A program made the position numbers and the translations under genes. Of a stretch of 6,146 nucleotides of DNA, positions 5,924-6,146 are shown in pieces; positions within the stretch are counted from its first letter, which is position 1, and each line of letters starts with the position of its first letter. Origin of the DNA: UBA4675 sp964601265. GTDB taxonomy: Bacteria; Bacillota; Clostridia; Christensenellales; Borkfalkiaceae. The notes under the pieces are model-generated. The model was not told where the DNA came from and ran no database searches. It was given only the letters and a program-made list of their open reading frames with translations. The stretch covers positions 1-6,146 of the forward strand of contig CAZRMT010000058.1 in assembly GCA_964601265.1 (NCBI GenBank), read 5' to 3'.

Positions 5924-5953
5924 AACGGGATATTAAAAACAATACCCCGTTTT
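5924..5953. terminator. Terminator after the ferritin-like gene, probably bidirectional
   Basis: AACGGGATATT (5924-5934) pairs with AATACCCCGTT (5941-5951) over 11 positions with one A-C mismatch, around a 6-nt loop, followed by TT-A-TTTTT. It begins 16 bp after the TAG. Read on the minus strand, the stem is followed by a T-rich run (complement of 5911-5919), so it may also end the leftward gene at 5967. Confidence 0.82.
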
Positions 5954-5966
5954 ATTTTTAAAAATA

Positions 5967-6146
5967 TTATTTATTTTTTTTAAAAAATAATTTTTCCAAC
6001 CACAAAACAAATTTTTCAATAGGTTTATTGTTAACGTTTTGTTCATTCAAAAATTTGAATTTTGTTTTTTCTTCTTCCGAAAGCGGAGCAAAGTCCATTT
6101 CTTGTAAAAGGTTAGTTAAACGCTCGTATTTTTTAACTTCGCTTTC
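5967..6146 (-). CDS. C-terminal part of an unrecognised protein, running off the right edge
   Basis: An open minus-strand frame enters at 6146 and continues for 59 codons to TAA at 5967-5969; its start lies outside the window. The visible tail is Lys/Glu-rich and probably helical, with LSEEEKTKFKFLNEQ in the middle and a basic, aromatic end, KFVLWLEKLFFKKNK. It has no cysteine and no motif I can name. The last 10 residues are encoded by A/T homopolymer runs. The frame ends just beyond the stem at 5924-5951, which would terminate it, and that position supports a real gene. An internal Met (codon 17 of the visible part, about 6096-6098) has no good ribosome binding site visible before it, so the protein probably begins further upstream. 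Function unknown. Confidence 0.65.
   Translation of the reverse strand, partial: ESEVKKYERLTNLLQEMDFAPLSEEEKTKFKFLNEQNVNNKPIEKFVLWLEKLFFKKNK

Noticed and set aside
1..6146. CRISPR array, transposon, tRNA/rRNA gene, phage or toxin-antitoxin system
   Set aside because: No spaced direct repeats, terminal inverted repeats, cloverleaf-forming stretch or matching protein families were seen on either strand.

Overview
The window looks like ordinary chromosomal DNA from a low-GC, anaerobic Gram-positive bacterium, most likely a clostridial member of the Bacillota. The evidence is AT-rich spacers with sigma-A-type promoters, strong AGGAGG-like ribosome binding sites, intrinsic terminators with T-tails, a Gram-positive-style dnaE of about 1,200 residues, and small anaerobe-type proteins (an FTR-like iron-sulphur protein and a short ferritin-like protein). 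TGG encodes Trp and no gene needs TGA read through, so the standard bacterial code fits. The lineage call rests on gene style only; no rRNA or other phylogenetic marker is present.

Layout: positions 1-67 hold no gene. A terminator at 68-103 closes an operon lying to the left. After an AT-rich spacer, a promoter (197-225) and a leader with a hairpin (241-276) precede the rightward operon dnaE (288-3890), an FTR-like small Cys-rich protein (3891-4088) and yqeY (4130-4552). A 14-bp stem at 4562-4595 ends this operon and overlaps the stop codon of the convergent, leftward TtcA-family gene (4594-5319). The TtcA-family gene and a rightward ferritin-like gene (5419-5907) diverge from a 99-bp spacer. 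That spacer holds both candidate promoters and a perfect 9-bp inverted repeat. A second intergenic stem (5924-5951) lies between the ferritin-like gene and the 3' end of an unrecognised leftward gene (5967-6146) that runs off the window.

How the genes fit together: dnaE supplies a replicative or repair polymerase that keeps all the residues expected for PHP-domain metal binding. Its last two codons supply the ribosome binding site of the FTR-like gene, so those two are probably translationally coupled. Several neighbours have iron or redox themes (FTR-like Fe-S protein, TtcA-family Fe-S tRNA thiolase, ferritin-like di-metal protein), but they lie in separate transcription units and a shared pathway is not shown.

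I found no mobile element, CRISPR array, RNA gene, toxin-antitoxin pair or clearly new system. The items most worth a second look are the divergent-promoter inverted repeat, the dnaE leader hairpin, the coupling of an FTR-like protein to dnaE, the intact PHP site, and the Cys-rich N-terminus of the ferritin-like protein.
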